This document shows positions 17,764-25,643 of a stretch of 64,000 nt of DNA, piece after piece. Positions within the stretch are counted from its first letter, which is position 1; every line of letters starts with the position of its first letter. This DNA is from Pseudonocardia humida (GTDB lineage Bacteria > Actinomycetota > Actinomycetes > Mycobacteriales > Pseudonocardiaceae). The notes beneath the pieces are model-generated. The model had not been told where the DNA came from. It saw nothing but the letters and a program-made list of their open reading frames with translations, and ran no database searches. The stretch is taken from assembly GCF_023898865.1 (NCBI RefSeq), contig NZ_JAGSOV010000009.1, forward strand, positions 283,741 through 347,740, written 5' to 3'. Both the position numbers and the translations under genes were made by a program.

Positions 17764-18441
17764 ATGACCGACCCCGTCAAGACCCCGGGCAGGCGGCGCT
17801 ACCACGCGCCGCAACGCGCCGAGCAGGCCGCGGCCACCCGGCGCACCGTGCTCGAGGCGGCCCGCGCGCTGTTCACCGCCAACGGCTACACCGCGACGAC
17901 CGTGGGGCAGATCGCCGACCGGGCCGGCGTCGCCGTCGACACCGTCTACGCCACCGTCGGGCGCAAGCCCGTCCTGCTGCGGGAGGTCTTCGAGACGGCG
18001 CTGTCCGGGCGGGACGTCGCCGTGCCCGCCGAGGAACGCGACTACGTCAGGGCCGTGCGCGCCGCGCCGACCGCCGCCGGGAAGATCGCCGCGTACGCGC
18101 GGGCGCTCACCGCGATCGCGCCGCGCACGGCCCCCGTGCAGGCCGCGATCCGCGACGCCGCCGCCCACGACCGCGCGTGCGCGGCGCTGGACGCCGAGCT
18201 CGCCGACCGCCGCGCCGCCAACATGCGGCTGTTCGCCGCCGACCTGCGCGCCACCGGCGAACTGCGCGCCGACCTCTCCGACGACGACGTGGCCGACGTC
18301 GTCTGGGGGATGGCGTCGGCGGAGTACTACCTGCTGATGGTGCGCCGGCGCGGGTGGACGCCGCAGCGGTACGGCGAGCACCTGCGCGACGCGTGGACGC
18401 GGATGCTGCTGGCCGACCCTCCGGCCACCGGGGAAGCCTGA
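17764..18441 (+). CDS. TetR/AcrR family transcriptional regulator
   Basis: A 225-aa regulator. Seen: the N-terminal helix-turn-helix AARALFTANGYTATTVGQIA DRAGVAVDTVYATVG at residues ~33-68, then an all-helical ligand domain. A TAAGGT -10 at 17749-17754 lies nine bases before the ATG, so the transcript is nearly leaderless. Probably autoregulated through the palindrome at 17720-17738, together with the divergent ABM/DUF1772 genes. Its stop TGA shares a base with the ATG of a truncated glycosyltransferase. Confidence 0.93.
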   Translation: MTDPVKTPGRRRYHAPQRAEQAAATRRTVLEAARALFTANGYTATTVGQIADRAGVAVDTVYATVGRKPVLLREVFETALSGRDVAVPAEERDYVRAVRAAPTAAGKIAAYARALTAIAPRTAPVQAAIRDAAAHDRACAALDAELADRRAANMRLFAADLRATGELRADLSDDDVADVVWGMASAEYYLLMVRRRGWTPQRYGEHLRDAWTRMLLADPPATGEA

Positions 18442-18540
18442 TGCGGATCCTGCCCGTGACCGCGGGTTCGCGAGGCGACGTCGCGCAGTTCACGGGCCTG
18501 GGGCTGCGACTGCGGCAGGCGGGCGCCACCGCGCGCACCG
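18441..18540 (+). pseudogene. Glycosyltransferase N-terminal stub (GT1-like), truncated by repeat DNA
   Basis: ATG 18441 overlaps the TetR stop (TGATG) and begins MRILPVTAGSRGDVAQFTGL GLRLRQAGATARTV, the hallmark N-terminus of UDP/dTDP-sugar glycosyltransferases (a beta strand ending in G-S-R-G-D-V, then a helix). After about 33 residues the frame enters CGCGCAC-rich repeat sequence and no glycosyltransferase motif follows. The rest of the gene is absent. It was probably once the second gene of the tetR operon. Confidence 0.7.
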
Positions 18541-18570
18541 TCTGGCACCGCGCGCACCCAGCCTCCACCA

Positions 18571-18615
18571 CGCGCACGTCAGAACATGCGCGCGGTGCCC
18601 GAACGGTGCGCGCGG
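18571..18615. repeat. CGCGCACGTC palindromic repeat, copy A
   Basis: A 45-bp unit starting CGCGCACGTC and ending GGTGCGCGCGG. It aligns without gaps to 22278-22322 at 36 of 45 positions by eye. Its first half is a degenerate hairpin. It lies just past the glycosyltransferase stub, in a 235-bp gap that also has a CCCCCTGC/GCAGGGGG hairpin near 18662. Confidence 0.65.
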
Positions 18616-18775
18616 TACCCCGAGACACCCGCGGACGCCCCCGCTGGTCCCCCGAGAAGTGCCCCCTGCTCGAGCACGCAGGGGGTTCGGCCCCACTGGG
18701 GACGGGGCCCCGGCACGTCCGTCGCGGATTCGGGGCCACTCGTCCAGGGGCTGCCGGTCGACGACCCCCGCACGG

Positions 18776-19315
18776 CTACTCCCCGACGGCCCCGTCCACC
18801 GCCTCGCGCAGCAGGTCGGCGTGCCCGTTGTGCCGGGCGTACTCCTCGATCATGTGGCAGAGGATCCAGCGCAGGCTGGGTGCGCGGCCGTCGGGCCAGG
18901 CACGGCGGGCGGGCCGGTCGAGGCCGCCGTCGGCGAGGGCGTCGGCGACGTGGCCGCGGGCGCGCGAGACGGCGCCCTCCCAGAGGGTGCGCAGCTGCTC
19001 GGGGGTGTCGTCGGCGGCGGAGCGCCACTCCCAGTCGGGGTCGGCGCCCCAGTCGACCGCGTCCCACGGGGCGCCCCGGTCGTGGGCGTGCAGCCAGCGG
19101 GAGAACCAGTCGTCCTCGACGTAGGCCATGTGCTTGAGCAGGCCGCCGAGGGTCATCGACGAGGCGCCGACGGTGGCCGAGAGGCCGGCCGCGTCGAGGC
19201 CCGCGGTCTTCCAGGCGAGGGTGGCCCGCTGGAAGTCGAGGAAGCCCAGGAGGGTGGCGACCTCGTCGCCGGCCAGCGGGGGTTCGGTGCGGCCCTGCTC
19301 GTCCACCTCGGTCAT
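18776..19315 (-). CDS. DinB-like/DUF664 family protein
   Basis: A 179-aa four-helix-bundle protein of the DinB/YfiT superfamily. Seen: LLGFLDFQRATLAWKTAGLD, SMTLGGLLKHMAYVEDDWFS with the first metal-ligand His, and SLRWILCHMIEEYARHNGHA with the paired C-terminal His residues. Members include thiol S-transferases dependent on mycothiol or bacillithiol; this branch (DUF664) has no proven substrate. ATG 19315 (MTEVDEQG) is preferred over an upstream Met because homologues start here and a palindromic repeat lies upstream. Confidence 0.85.
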   Translation of the reverse strand: MTEVDEQGRTEPPLAGDEVATLLGFLDFQRATLAWKTAGLDAAGLSATVGASSMTLGGLLKHMAYVEDDWFSRWLHAHDRGAPWDAVDWGADPDWEWRSAADDTPEQLRTLWEGAVSRARGHVADALADGGLDRPARRAWPDGRAPSLRWILCHMIEEYARHNGHADLLREAVDGAVGE

Positions 19316-19615
19316 GACGGGCGACCCTACGGATCGCACCGTTCGCCAGCTCGGTGGCACACCGGAGTTCAGGAAAGCCACGTTCCTGTCCTGTGGGGAC
19401 AGGAACGTGGCTTTCCTGACGTCGGGGCGGGGTGGATGGCGGTGCGCGATCGACCAGGATGCGGGGCGTGACCGTGTACCGCAGCAGGCGGTAGGGGCCG
19501 AGGTCTCGGCCCGGTCGGCGGTCTCGACGGACACGGCCCCTCCACGGTCGGTGCCCGACCCCCGGCCGAGCCGCTCGACGCGGTAGCCCGCCCCGCGGCA
19601 CCGGCCGGGCCGGAC
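19316..19615. other. 300-bp gap with a hairpin repeat and a possible gene remnant
   Basis: Apart from the 51-bp hairpin at 19369-19419, minus-strand 19440-19615 translates in two frames to protein-like pieces (GYRVERLGRGSGTDRGG and GPYRLLRYTVTPRILVDR), as if a frameshifted C-terminus of an unknown gene remains here. The support is weak. Confidence 0.3.
19369..19419. repeat. TCAGGAAAGCCAC hairpin repeat, copy A
   Basis: 51 bp: perfect 23-bp arms beginning TCAGGAAAGCCACGTTCCTG and closing with GGCTTTCCTGA around a 5-base loop. The outer 13 bases on each side are identical to those of 35632-35686, while the inner arm differs but remains self-complementary, which implies selection for the fold. 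Confidence 0.85.
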
Positions 19616-20392
19616 CTACACCTCGCCGGTGAACACCGCTCCCGGCGCGTAGTCCAGGGCCAGCTCCCCCGTCGCCGAGTCGAGTGAGAACGCCGTCCGG
19701 TAGGAGAAGGTCTGCCCCGGTTGCACGACCGAGACCGGCACGGCGGGGACCAGCGAGCCGGCCACGTCGAAGATCCGGGCGGCCGGCCGCCCGCGGTGCA
19801 CCGCGGTGGGCCCGACGGCGAAGGAGTTCAGCACGAACGGCGAGCCCGATCCGTTGACGACCGTGGTGGTGACCAGCACGGCGCGGTCGCGGTCGTGCCC
19901 GGCGGCCTGCGGGGAGGGCTCGTAGGGCACCGGCTCGGCGACCTCGATCGCGATCCCGTCCGGGGTGGTGACGCGCTGGCCCCAGGTGCCGCGGGAGCCG
20001 GTGGCGGCCGGCACCACCGGGGCCGCGGGGACGCCGACCACCACGCCGACCGGGCCGAGGCGCACGCCGTCGGGCCCGGAGCCGACGAGCACGGAGCCGA
20101 CGAGCACGGCGCCGACGACGCCGAGCAGCAGGCCCAGCACCGCGCCCGCGGCCAGCCAGGCCCACGGCCTGCGGGAGCGCTGGGCCTGGGCCGCGTGCCG
20201 GGACCGGCGGCGCTCCCGGGTCGGCGGGGCCTCGGGTTCGTCGCGGTCGGGTGGCTCGGGCCGGCGGCCGACCTGGCGGCGCGGGGTGGGGCCGATGACC
20301 ACCGCCCGTTCGACGCTCGCCCGGTGGTCGCCGCGCCCGAGGCGGCGCCCGCTGCGGCGCCGGTCGGCGCGGCGGGCGAACGGGCGCGTCAT
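19616..20392 (-). CDS. Membrane-anchored DUF4352-like protein
   Basis: A 258-aa protein. Seen: an Arg-rich cytosolic N-terminus (~75 residues), one membrane helix AWLAAGAVLGLLLGVVGAVL near residues 77-96, then an extracellular beta domain with VTTPDGIAIEVAEPVPYEPS, AVLVTTTVVNGSGSPFVLNS and VVQPGQTFSYRTAFSL, the immunoglobulin-like pattern of DUF4352 (Telomeric repeat-binding-factor 2-like) domains. No enzymatic motif. ATG 20392 (MTRPFARRAD) was taken as the start. Divergent from a small helix-turn-helix gene across a 271-bp gap. Confidence 0.7.
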   Translation of the reverse strand: MTRPFARRADRRRSGRRLGRGDHRASVERAVVIGPTPRRQVGRRPEPPDRDEPEAPPTRERRRSRHAAQAQRSRRPWAWLAAGAVLGLLLGVVGAVLVGSVLVGSGPDGVRLGPVGVVVGVPAAPVVPAATGSRGTWGQRVTTPDGIAIEVAEPVPYEPSPQAAGHDRDRAVLVTTTVVNGSGSPFVLNSFAVGPTAVHRGRPAARIFDVAGSLVPAVPVSVVQPGQTFSYRTAFSLDSATGELALDYAPGAVFTGEV

Positions 20393-20513
20393 GACGACCT
20401 TCCGGGTGATCCTCGGCGTGAGCGTTGCGCTTGCACATCACCTGCGGGGGCCGGTCCGTTACCCCGGCCGGGGTTCCACCTTGCCCGGCCGGACCGGGAT
20501 CGTCCACCGGAGA

Positions 20514-20567
20514 AACATCGTCTCTGCCGTTGACGACGATCGCTTCCCCCACTAACGTCGTCTCTGC
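20514..20567. promoter_or_regulatory. Pair of 14-bp direct repeats upstream of an HTH gene
   Basis: AACATCGTCTCTGC at 20514-20527 and AACGTCGTCTCTGC at 20554-20567 match at 13 of 14 positions and are offset by 40 bp. A self-complementary ACCCCGGCCGGGGT lies at 20461-20474. Placement in the divergent gap suggests binding sites for a regulator, possibly the HTH protein encoded at 20664. Confidence 0.45.
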
Positions 20568-20663
20568 TAGTGACCAAGTGATGAGGTCGCCGCCCCGGAC
20601 CGGGGACGGCGTGGTACTCCTGGGACCGCGAGCGCAGGTCGGTCCCGGACGGGTCGGAGCCCC

Positions 20664-21041
20664 ATGGCGGAGCGGTACCTGGGCGTCGTCGGCATCGGCG
20701 AGGCGCTGGGCGTCACCCGCCACGCGGTGCACAAGTGGCGCTCGCGCCACCCCGCCGGCTCCGACCACCCGTTCCCCGAGCCCGACGTCGAGATCGACGG
20801 GGCTCCCGGCTGGCGGCCCGACCGGGTGGAGGAAGTCGTGCAATGGCGCAACGGCCTGCCGGGACGCGGCGCGGGCGGCGGACGCCCGTCGGCGTCCCAG
20901 CAGGAGTACATGACCGAGGCCTTCGCCCGCGGCCTCAACGAGCACGAAGCCCTGAGCGCCCTCGACAGCTTCGCCGAGGAGTTCCCCGAGATGACCCGCG
21001 CGGAGATCTGCGCGTGGCTGCTCGGCAAGTGGCGCGACTGA
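20664..21041 (+). CDS. Small helix-turn-helix DNA-binding protein
   Basis: A 125-aa protein. Seen: GVVGIGEALGVTRHAVHKWR at residues ~7-26, a clear helix-turn-helix with a wing-like segment, a WRPDRVEEVVQWRNGLPGRG middle and an acidic helical C-terminus (EHEALSALDSFAEEFPEMTR then AEICAWLLGKW) that may dimerise. It resembles MerR/excisionase-type small regulators common in actinobacteria, but no named family is certain. Only 40 bp separate it from the downstream esterase, so both may share a transcript. Confidence 0.7.
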   Translation: MAERYLGVVGIGEALGVTRHAVHKWRSRHPAGSDHPFPEPDVEIDGAPGWRPDRVEEVVQWRNGLPGRGAGGGRPSASQQEYMTEAFARGLNEHEALSALDSFAEEFPEMTRAEICAWLLGKWRD

Positions 21042-21081
21042 ACCCCCTCCGCTCCCCCTCCCGCACGAGAGGCGATGACGC

Positions 21082-22239
21082 ATGCCCGAGATCGGCGGCA
21101 CCACCGCGCCCGGCTTCGAGCCGGTGCGCGAGGCCTTCGCGGCCAACTTCGACCGGCACGGCGAGATCGGCGCCGCGGTCGGCGTGTACCTGCACGGCGA
21201 ACCGGTCGTCGACCTGTGGGGCGGCGTCGCCGACCCGCGGACCGGACGCCCGTGGGAGCGCGACACCCTGCAGGTCGTCTACTCGACGACGAAGGGCGTG
21301 ACGGCCGCCTGCGCGAACCTGGCCGCCCAGCGCGGCGAGCTCGACCTGGACGCGCCCGTGGCGCGGTACTGGCCGGAGTTCGCCGCCGCCGGCAAGGACG
21401 CGATCCCGGTGCGCTGGCTGCTCACCCACCAGGCCGGGCTGCCGCTGGTGGACGCGACGCTCACGCCCGCCCAGGCCATCGCCTGGGAGCCGGTCGTCGA
21501 GGCGCTCGCCGCGCAGCGCCCGGTGTGGGAGCCCGGGACGGAGGTCGGCTACCACGGCATGACCTACGGGTGGCTCGTCGGCGAGGTGGTCCGGAGGGCC
21601 ACCGGCCGCACCATCGGCCGGTACCTGGCCGAGGAGATCGCCGCACCGCTCGGGCTGGACCTGTTCATCGGCCTGCCCGAGCGCGAACGGCCCCGGGTGA
21701 GCCGGCTGGTCGAGCAGCGCCCGGACTTCGCCGCCATGGCCGGGCTCGACCTCGACCAGCTGCCCGAGGCGGTGCGCGTGTGGATGGACCCGACGTCGCT
21801 GAGCACGCGGTCGGTCAGCTGGATCAGCCCCGGCCTCGACCACAACGACCCCGCCGAGTGGGCCGCCGAGATGCCCTCGACCAACGCCGTCACCACGGCG
21901 CGCTCGCTGGCCCGGCTCTACGCGGCCCTGATCGGGGAGGTCGACGGGCACCGCGTCCTGGACCCCGAGCACCTGGCCGCGGCCGTGGCGGAGCGGGTGT
22001 CGGGGGTCGACCGGATCCTGCGGGTGCCGGTCCGGGTCGGCACCGGCTTCGGGCTGCCCACCCCCGACGCGTTCTGGTACGGCCCCACCGCGTTCGGCTT
22101 CCCCGGCCGCGGCGGCTCCATCGGCTTCGCCGACCCGGCGTCCGGGCTCGCCTTCGGCTACGTCATGAACCGCGTCGTCGAGGGCGTCCCCGATCCGCGG
22201 GCCGCGAACCTGTGGCAGGCCGTGCTCGGGTGCCGGTAG
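21082..22239 (+). CDS. Serine hydrolase, beta-lactamase class C/EstB-like
   Basis: A 385-aa enzyme without a signal peptide, so probably cytosolic. Seen: the catalytic S-x-x-K as STTK (Ser about residue 68, Lys about 71) in VVYSTTKGVTAACANLAAQ, the Tyr motif region GYHGMTYGWLVGEVVRRATG near residues 155-174, and a C-terminal FGFPGRGGSIGFADPASGLA replacing the K-T-G box. This matches EstB-type carboxylesterases rather than true beta-lactamases. The start ATG 21082 has GAGAGG upstream. Natural substrate unknown. Confidence 0.92.
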   Translation: MPEIGGTTAPGFEPVREAFAANFDRHGEIGAAVGVYLHGEPVVDLWGGVADPRTGRPWERDTLQVVYSTTKGVTAACANLAAQRGELDLDAPVARYWPEFAAAGKDAIPVRWLLTHQAGLPLVDATLTPAQAIAWEPVVEALAAQRPVWEPGTEVGYHGMTYGWLVGEVVRRATGRTIGRYLAEEIAAPLGLDLFIGLPERERPRVSRLVEQRPDFAAMAGLDLDQLPEAVRVWMDPTSLSTRSVSWISPGLDHNDPAEWAAEMPSTNAVTTARSLARLYAALIGEVDGHRVLDPEHLAAAVAERVSGVDRILRVPVRVGTGFGLPTPDAFWYGPTAFGFPGRGGSIGFADPASGLAFGYVMNRVVEGVPDPRAANLWQAVLGCR

Positions 22240-22277
22240 GGAGCGACCCGCCCACCGCGCACACCCGCTGGTCCCCG

Positions 22278-22322
22278 CGCGCACGTCGGGACGTGTGCGC
22301 GGCGGCCATCCGGTGCGCGCGG
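22278..22322. repeat. CGCGCACGTC palindromic repeat, copy B
   Basis: 45-bp partner of 18571-18615. Here the first half forms a strong hairpin at 22275-22302 (CCGCGCGCACGTC-GG-GACGTGTGCGCGG, one mismatch). It lies between the esterase stop and the lipoprotein GTG. Confidence 0.7.
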
Positions 22323-22395
22323 CCGATCGGGTGATCCCGGGGGCGGATCGGGCGCGCGGGCCAACCGACCGGCCCGGCCGGCCCGTCCCGAGGTC

Positions 22396-23241
22396 GTGCG
22401 CCTCCTGCTGAACGCTCCGCTGGCCGTCCTGCTCGCCGTGGCCGGCTGCGCCGCGGTGCCCCCCGCGCTGACCGTGGTCCCGGCCACCCCGTCGCCCCCG
22501 GATCCGGGGGCCCTGCCGGGCTGGTGGCGGGTGGCGGAGACCGGGGAGACCGTCGTCATCGGTCCGGGCGGCGCCGAGGTGCGGGCCGCCGGGGTGCCGG
22601 CCGGCGGTCCGGTGCACACGGGCGACTGGAAAGCCGACCCCGGTGGCCGGTTCCTGGCCCAGCTGGACGTGTACTGGTACCCGGGGGACTGGCCCACCCC
22701 GCCCGACGCGGTCCCGCCTGCTCCGGAGTGGGCCGCCGCGGCGACCGGCTTCCGGGTGGACGGACCCGACCGGGTGCTGCTGGGCCGCGACGGCTCGCCC
22801 GTCGCCCGGCTCGTTCCCGAGCCGCCCGGCACCACGTCGGTGCTCGACCACGCCGGCGGTCCCGTCCTCGACGGCACGCGCGGGGCACTGGCCCCGGCCG
22901 TTCCGGTGCCGGCGCCGCTGCGCCCGGCGGGCCCGGACGAGCTGGTCGGCCGCTGGTCCCCGGTGACCGCGACCGGTCCGGCGTCCGTCGAGTTCGACGC
23001 GAGCGGCGCGTGGCGCGGCACGGTGGGCTGCGTCGACCTGGGCGCCCGTTGGACCGCCGGACCCGACGGCGGGTTCCTGGCGATCGAGCCCCCCTTCCGC
23101 CCGGAACCCGCCTGCGAGCACCCGTACGACGTGGCCGCCGAGCTGAGCCGGGCGCGCCGGGTCGCGCTCGACGGGCCCGAGCTCGTCCTCCTGGACGTCG
23201 ACGGCACCCAGGTCGGCCGCTACGCCCGACCTCAGCGGTAG
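22396..23241 (+). CDS. Secreted lipoprotein, META/HslJ-like domains
   Basis: A 281-aa protein with GTG start. Seen: a short signal MRLLLNAPLAVLLAVAGC with lipobox Cys at residue 18, a Pro-rich linker, then two similar beta domains: one from ~45 (WWRVAETGETVVIGPGG) and one from ~185 (LVGRWSPVTATGPASVEFDA, then GTVGCVDLGARWT). The W-x-V/W-x-P opening and short-strand pattern recall META-type lipoproteins of heat-shock HslJ kind. Its last ten bases overlap the convergent amylase stop. No catalytic motif seen. Confidence 0.72.
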   Translation: MRLLLNAPLAVLLAVAGCAAVPPALTVVPATPSPPDPGALPGWWRVAETGETVVIGPGGAEVRAAGVPAGGPVHTGDWKADPGGRFLAQLDVYWYPGDWPTPPDAVPPAPEWAAAATGFRVDGPDRVLLGRDGSPVARLVPEPPGTTSVLDHAGGPVLDGTRGALAPAVPVPAPLRPAGPDELVGRWSPVTATGPASVEFDASGAWRGTVGCVDLGARWTAGPDGGFLAIEPPFRPEPACEHPYDVAAELSRARRVALDGPELVLLDVDGTQVGRYARPQR

Positions 23242-25079
23242 ACGGCGACGGCGGCGGGCGGGAGGTCGACCCGCACCGCACGCCCGTTGCGGGCCTCGAC
23301 GACGACCTGCTCGGCCTGGTCGGGGTCGGATCCGTAGCGCAGGTCGAGGGCTTCGCCGGGAGCGTGCAGCCCGGCGTCGACCGTCACCCAGGCCGAGCGG
23401 GGCCGCGCCGGATCGGTGTTGATCAGGCACAGCACCTCGCGCCGGTCCAGGATCCGCGACCAGCCCACGACGCCGCGGACCGGCCCGCCGAAGCCGGACG
23501 GCAGCCCGAAGTCGAGCCCGTTGCCCGAGACCTCCCGCAGGTACTGGCGGCCCCGGCGGACCGCGGGCTCGGCCCGGCGCAGCGCGGCCAGCTCGCCGAT
23601 GCGCGCGTAGAGCGGCGCGTCCTCGTCGAAGACGTGCCGGTCGCGGCTGCGGAACGGCCCGAACGCCCCGCCGAACATGGCCTCGCGCAGGTAGCGGTCG
23701 GCGTCCGGGCCGCCGCCCTCGCCGTCGAGCAGCTGCTCGCTGCCGTAGTAGAGGCACGGGATGCCGAGGGTCAGCAGGTTGAGCGCGACGACGCCCAGCA
23801 CGAGCGCCCGCCCGTCCGCGGACGCGGCGAGCCTCGACTTCGCCCCGCCCTGGCGGACCTGGTCGTGGTCGTCGAAGCCGGTGACGACGGTGTCGCGCAG
23901 CCAGGTGTGCGAGTCCTTGCCGATCAGCTCGGAGTTGCGGAACAGGTCGAAGTAGCCGCGCGGGTCCTCGCGGCCGGTGCCCGCGCCGATCATGCGGCCC
24001 TGCACGTCGGCCAGGCCGAGCGCGGCGTCGAGACCGGTGAGCGCCATCGTGTCGATCGCCTGCGAGCGCGGCCCGGTGATCTCGCCGACCAGCAGGAACC
24101 GGTCCTTGCCGATCGACTGGGCGAACTCGTGCACGACCGAGGCGAAGTACCGGGTGGCGCCGAGGTCCATGTGCTTGACGGTGTCGACCCGGAAGCCGTC
24201 GAGGTCGGCGTGCCCGATCCACCAGCAGTAGGCGCGGGTGAGCGCGGCCAGCGCCGGGGACGGCCGGTAGTCGTCCAGCTCGCCGCCGCCGTGGGCGACG
24301 TCCTTGAGCCCGGCGAAGTCGCCCTCGCGGTACTCGGGGTCGTGGTCCCAGTCGACGATGCGGCCGCGCCGGGTCCAGGTGCCCGGGTCGTGCAGCTCGG
24401 CCGGGAAGACGGCGCCGTCGGGCCACTGCGCGGCGGCGTCGGCCGCGGTGAACGGGACCAGCCCGCCGCGGCCGTCGCGCCAGCCGGCGACCGGGTGCGT
24501 GCGGCCGTCCCAGCGCGGGTCGGGCTGGTCGTATGCGAAGACGTCGCCGGCGTGGTTGAGCACCACGTCGAGGATCACCCGCAGGCCCTGGGCGTGCGCG
24601 GCGGCGGCCAGCTCGCGCAGGTCGTCGGCGGTGCCGAAGTGCGGGTCGACGGCGAGGAAGTCCTGGGTGGCGTAGCCGTGGTACGGGTCGGCGGCGCCGG
24701 CCTGCGGGACGGCCTGCTTGAGCACCGGGCTGATCCACAGCGCGGTGGCGCCGAGCCGGCGGAGGTAGCCGAGCTTGGACGCGACGCCGGCCAGGGTGCC
24801 GCCCACCCAGGACAGCCCGGCCGCCCGCCACGCCGCGGCGTCCGGCTCGGTGGCGACGGCGCTGCCGCCGTCGCCGGGGCCGAACCGGGGCGTCGGGCCG
24901 GGGACCGGCCGGCCCGCGGCGTCGCGGTGGCCGTCCTCGCGGCCGTCGGAGAACCGGTCGACCAGCAGGAAGTAGAGGACCTCGTCGGCCCAGTCGGAGG
25001 GGGACGGCGTCATCGCCGCGACGTCGAAGCCCGTGAAGTCCAGATCGGCAACCCTGCGCACGTCGTGAGTGAGTACCAC
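23232..25079 (-). CDS. GH13 alpha-amylase family glycosidase
   Basis: A 615-aa intracellular glycoside hydrolase (no signal peptide). Seen, in order: motif I DVVLNHAGD (~171-179), motif II DGFRVDTVKHM (~294-304, nucleophile Asp ~299), motif III LLVGEITG (acid/base Glu ~333), motif IV GFDDHDQ (Asp ~406), then a C-terminal beta domain. WADEVLYFLLVDRFSDG is the GH13 opening. It should cleave or transfer alpha-1,4 glucosidic bonds. The start is uncertain: GTG 25079 lies inside a repeat hairpin, and GTG 25061 (VRRVADLDF) is equally possible; neither has a Shine-Dalgarno. Confidence 0.93.
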   Translation of the reverse strand: MVLTHDVRRVADLDFTGFDVAAMTPSPSDWADEVLYFLLVDRFSDGREDGHRDAAGRPVPGPTPRFGPGDGGSAVATEPDAAAWRAAGLSWVGGTLAGVASKLGYLRRLGATALWISPVLKQAVPQAGAADPYHGYATQDFLAVDPHFGTADDLRELAAAAHAQGLRVILDVVLNHAGDVFAYDQPDPRWDGRTHPVAGWRDGRGGLVPFTAADAAAQWPDGAVFPAELHDPGTWTRRGRIVDWDHDPEYREGDFAGLKDVAHGGGELDDYRPSPALAALTRAYCWWIGHADLDGFRVDTVKHMDLGATRYFASVVHEFAQSIGKDRFLLVGEITGPRSQAIDTMALTGLDAALGLADVQGRMIGAGTGREDPRGYFDLFRNSELIGKDSHTWLRDTVVTGFDDHDQVRQGGAKSRLAASADGRALVLGVVALNLLTLGIPCLYYGSEQLLDGEGGGPDADRYLREAMFGGAFGPFRSRDRHVFDEDAPLYARIGELAALRRAEPAVRRGRQYLREVSGNGLDFGLPSGFGGPVRGVVGWSRILDRREVLCLINTDPARPRSAWVTVDAGLHAPGEALDLRYGSDPDQAEQVVVEARNGRAVRVDLPPAAVAVYR

Positions 25080-25104
25080 GGTCCGGGCCGTGATACGCGC
25101 TCAC
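25065..25104. repeat. GTGAG/CGCTCAC hairpin repeat, copy B
   Basis: 17-base arms GTGAGTGAGTACCACGG and CCGTGATACGCGCTCAC around six bases, with three mismatches/wobbles. It overlaps the stop codon of the tetR gene on one side and the candidate GTG start of the amylase on the other. Confidence 0.7.
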
Positions 25105-25643
25105 GCCAGGGCTCGGCGCAGGACCGCCTCGATGGTGGCCGCCGAGGGCGGCTCGTCGGCGATCAGCCCCTGCAGCATCACACCATCGTTGGCGGCGACG
25201 GCGGCCCGCACGGCCGCCGGGTCGTCGCACCACCGCGACAGCAGCTCGGTCAGCAGGTCCGTCCACAGCCGCGCGGCGGGGCGCAGTGCCGGGCGTCGTG
25301 CGGCCAGCAGGTACACCTCGTACTCGGCGATGGCCCGGCCGCGGTCCTCGCGCAGGTAGGAGGCCGTGAGCGCGGCGAGGTCGGCCAGCGTGGCCCCGTC
25401 CGCCATCCGCTCGCCCACCTCGGCGGCGAACCGCTCGGCGCAGGCGGTGATCACGGCGACCAGGAGGTCGTCGACCGTCGGGAAGTGGTAGGTGCCGGCG
25501 GTGGCCGCGACCCCGGCCTCCCTGGCGACCGCACGGTGGGTGACGGCGCCGACCCCCTCGCGCTCGACGAGCCGCAGCGCGGCCTCCACCAACTGCTGGC
25601 GGCGGCGCCTGCCGCGCTCGACGCGCCCGTCCGGCGCGCTCAG
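25101..25643 (-). CDS. TetR family regulator of the SMR pump, probable CTG start
   Basis: A 180-aa regulator if read from CTG 25643 (SAPDGRVERGRRRRQQLVEA). The conventional start, GTG 25592 (VEAALRLVEREG), would remove the Arg-rich helix 1 that TetR proteins normally have. The CTG overlaps the SMR stop in the four-base CTGA, in the place where ATGA or GTGA would be expected. HTH: VGAVTHRAVAREAGVAATAG TYHFPTVDDLL. It probably represses the SMR operon it belongs to. Confidence 0.82.
   Translation of the reverse strand: MSAPDGRVERGRRRRQQLVEAALRLVEREGVGAVTHRAVAREAGVAATAGTYHFPTVDDLLVAVITACAERFAAEVGERMADGATLADLAALTASYLREDRGRAIAEYEVYLLAARRPALRPAARLWTDLLTELLSRWCDDPAAVRAAVAANDGVMLQGLIADEPPSAATIEAVLRRALA

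Noticed and set aside
19440..19615. Small minus-strand gene (MSVETADRAE...)
   Set aside because: The frame runs into a hairpin repeat and lacks codon-position signal; kept only as a possible remnant.
21082..22239. True antibiotic beta-lactamase
   Set aside because: Lacks a signal peptide and the KTG box; layout fits EstB-like esterases.
20935..25266. 1443-codon minus-strand ORF
   Set aside because: It is a frame-shifted shadow of the amylase and antisense of the esterase and lipoprotein; no domain motif.
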